From Marinilabiliaceae bacterium (GTDB lineage Bacteria > Bacteroidota > Bacteroidia > Bacteroidales > Marinilabiliaceae): a stretch of DNA of 5,228 bases. Made by a program: the position numbers and the translations under genes. The stretch is taken from assembly GCA_027010905.1 (NCBI GenBank), contig JALVBA010000348.1, positions 1 through 5,228 of the forward strand, in the 5' to 3' direction. Shown piece by piece: positions 5,219-5,228 of the stretch. The notes beneath the pieces are model-generated. The model ran no database searches. It had not been told where the DNA came from and worked only from the letters and a program-made list of their open reading frames with translations. Numbering within the stretch: position 1 is the first letter of the stretch; every line of letters begins with the position of its first letter.

Positions 5219-5228
5219 AATATAACTT

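Overview
The window looks like AT-rich Bacteroidota chromosome, most likely order Bacteroidales. The reasons are an IS1380-type transposase of the Bacteroides/Prevotella kind, an IgA-protease-like M64 metallopeptidase, start codons without Shine-Dalgarno sequences, and promoter-like elements resembling the Bacteroidetes TAnnTTTG -7 box. These assignments come from reading protein motifs, not from database searches.

Layout from left to right: (1) 2-256 (+), the 3' part of a decayed IS1380-family transposase that enters from the left edge and stops early; (2) 306-1580 (-), a secreted M64-family zinc metallopeptidase whose true start lies well inside the longest open frame; (3) a 54-bp divergent intergenic region; (4) 1635-2936 (+), a five-helix MscS-type mechanosensitive channel of the YbdG/MscM subfamily; (5) a 153-bp AT-rich regulatory region holding a dyad and a 10-bp direct repeat; (6) 3090-3554 (+), a stand-alone Lrp/AsnC-type regulator; (7) 3633-4367 (+), a divergent family-1 uracil-DNA glycosylase with its catalytic residues kept but its DNA-gripping loops altered; (8) a 77-bp convergent gap with an 11-bp inverted repeat; (9) 4445-5218 (-), YaaA (DUF328), a peroxide-stress protein.

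No single pathway unites the genes. Ung and YaaA both limit DNA damage (uracil removal; iron-linked oxidative damage), but they are convergent and so not co-transcribed. The Lrp-type regulator lies 78 bp upstream of ung on the same strand and could share a transcript with it, but no effector pathway gene is nearby. I see no CRISPR array, RNA gene, prophage, toxin-antitoxin pair or defence island. The window is mostly housekeeping or accessory chromosome with one mobile-element scar. The most unusual items are the variant uracil-DNA glycosylase, the candidate operator upstream of the Lrp-type gene, and the shared ATT-ATG start context.
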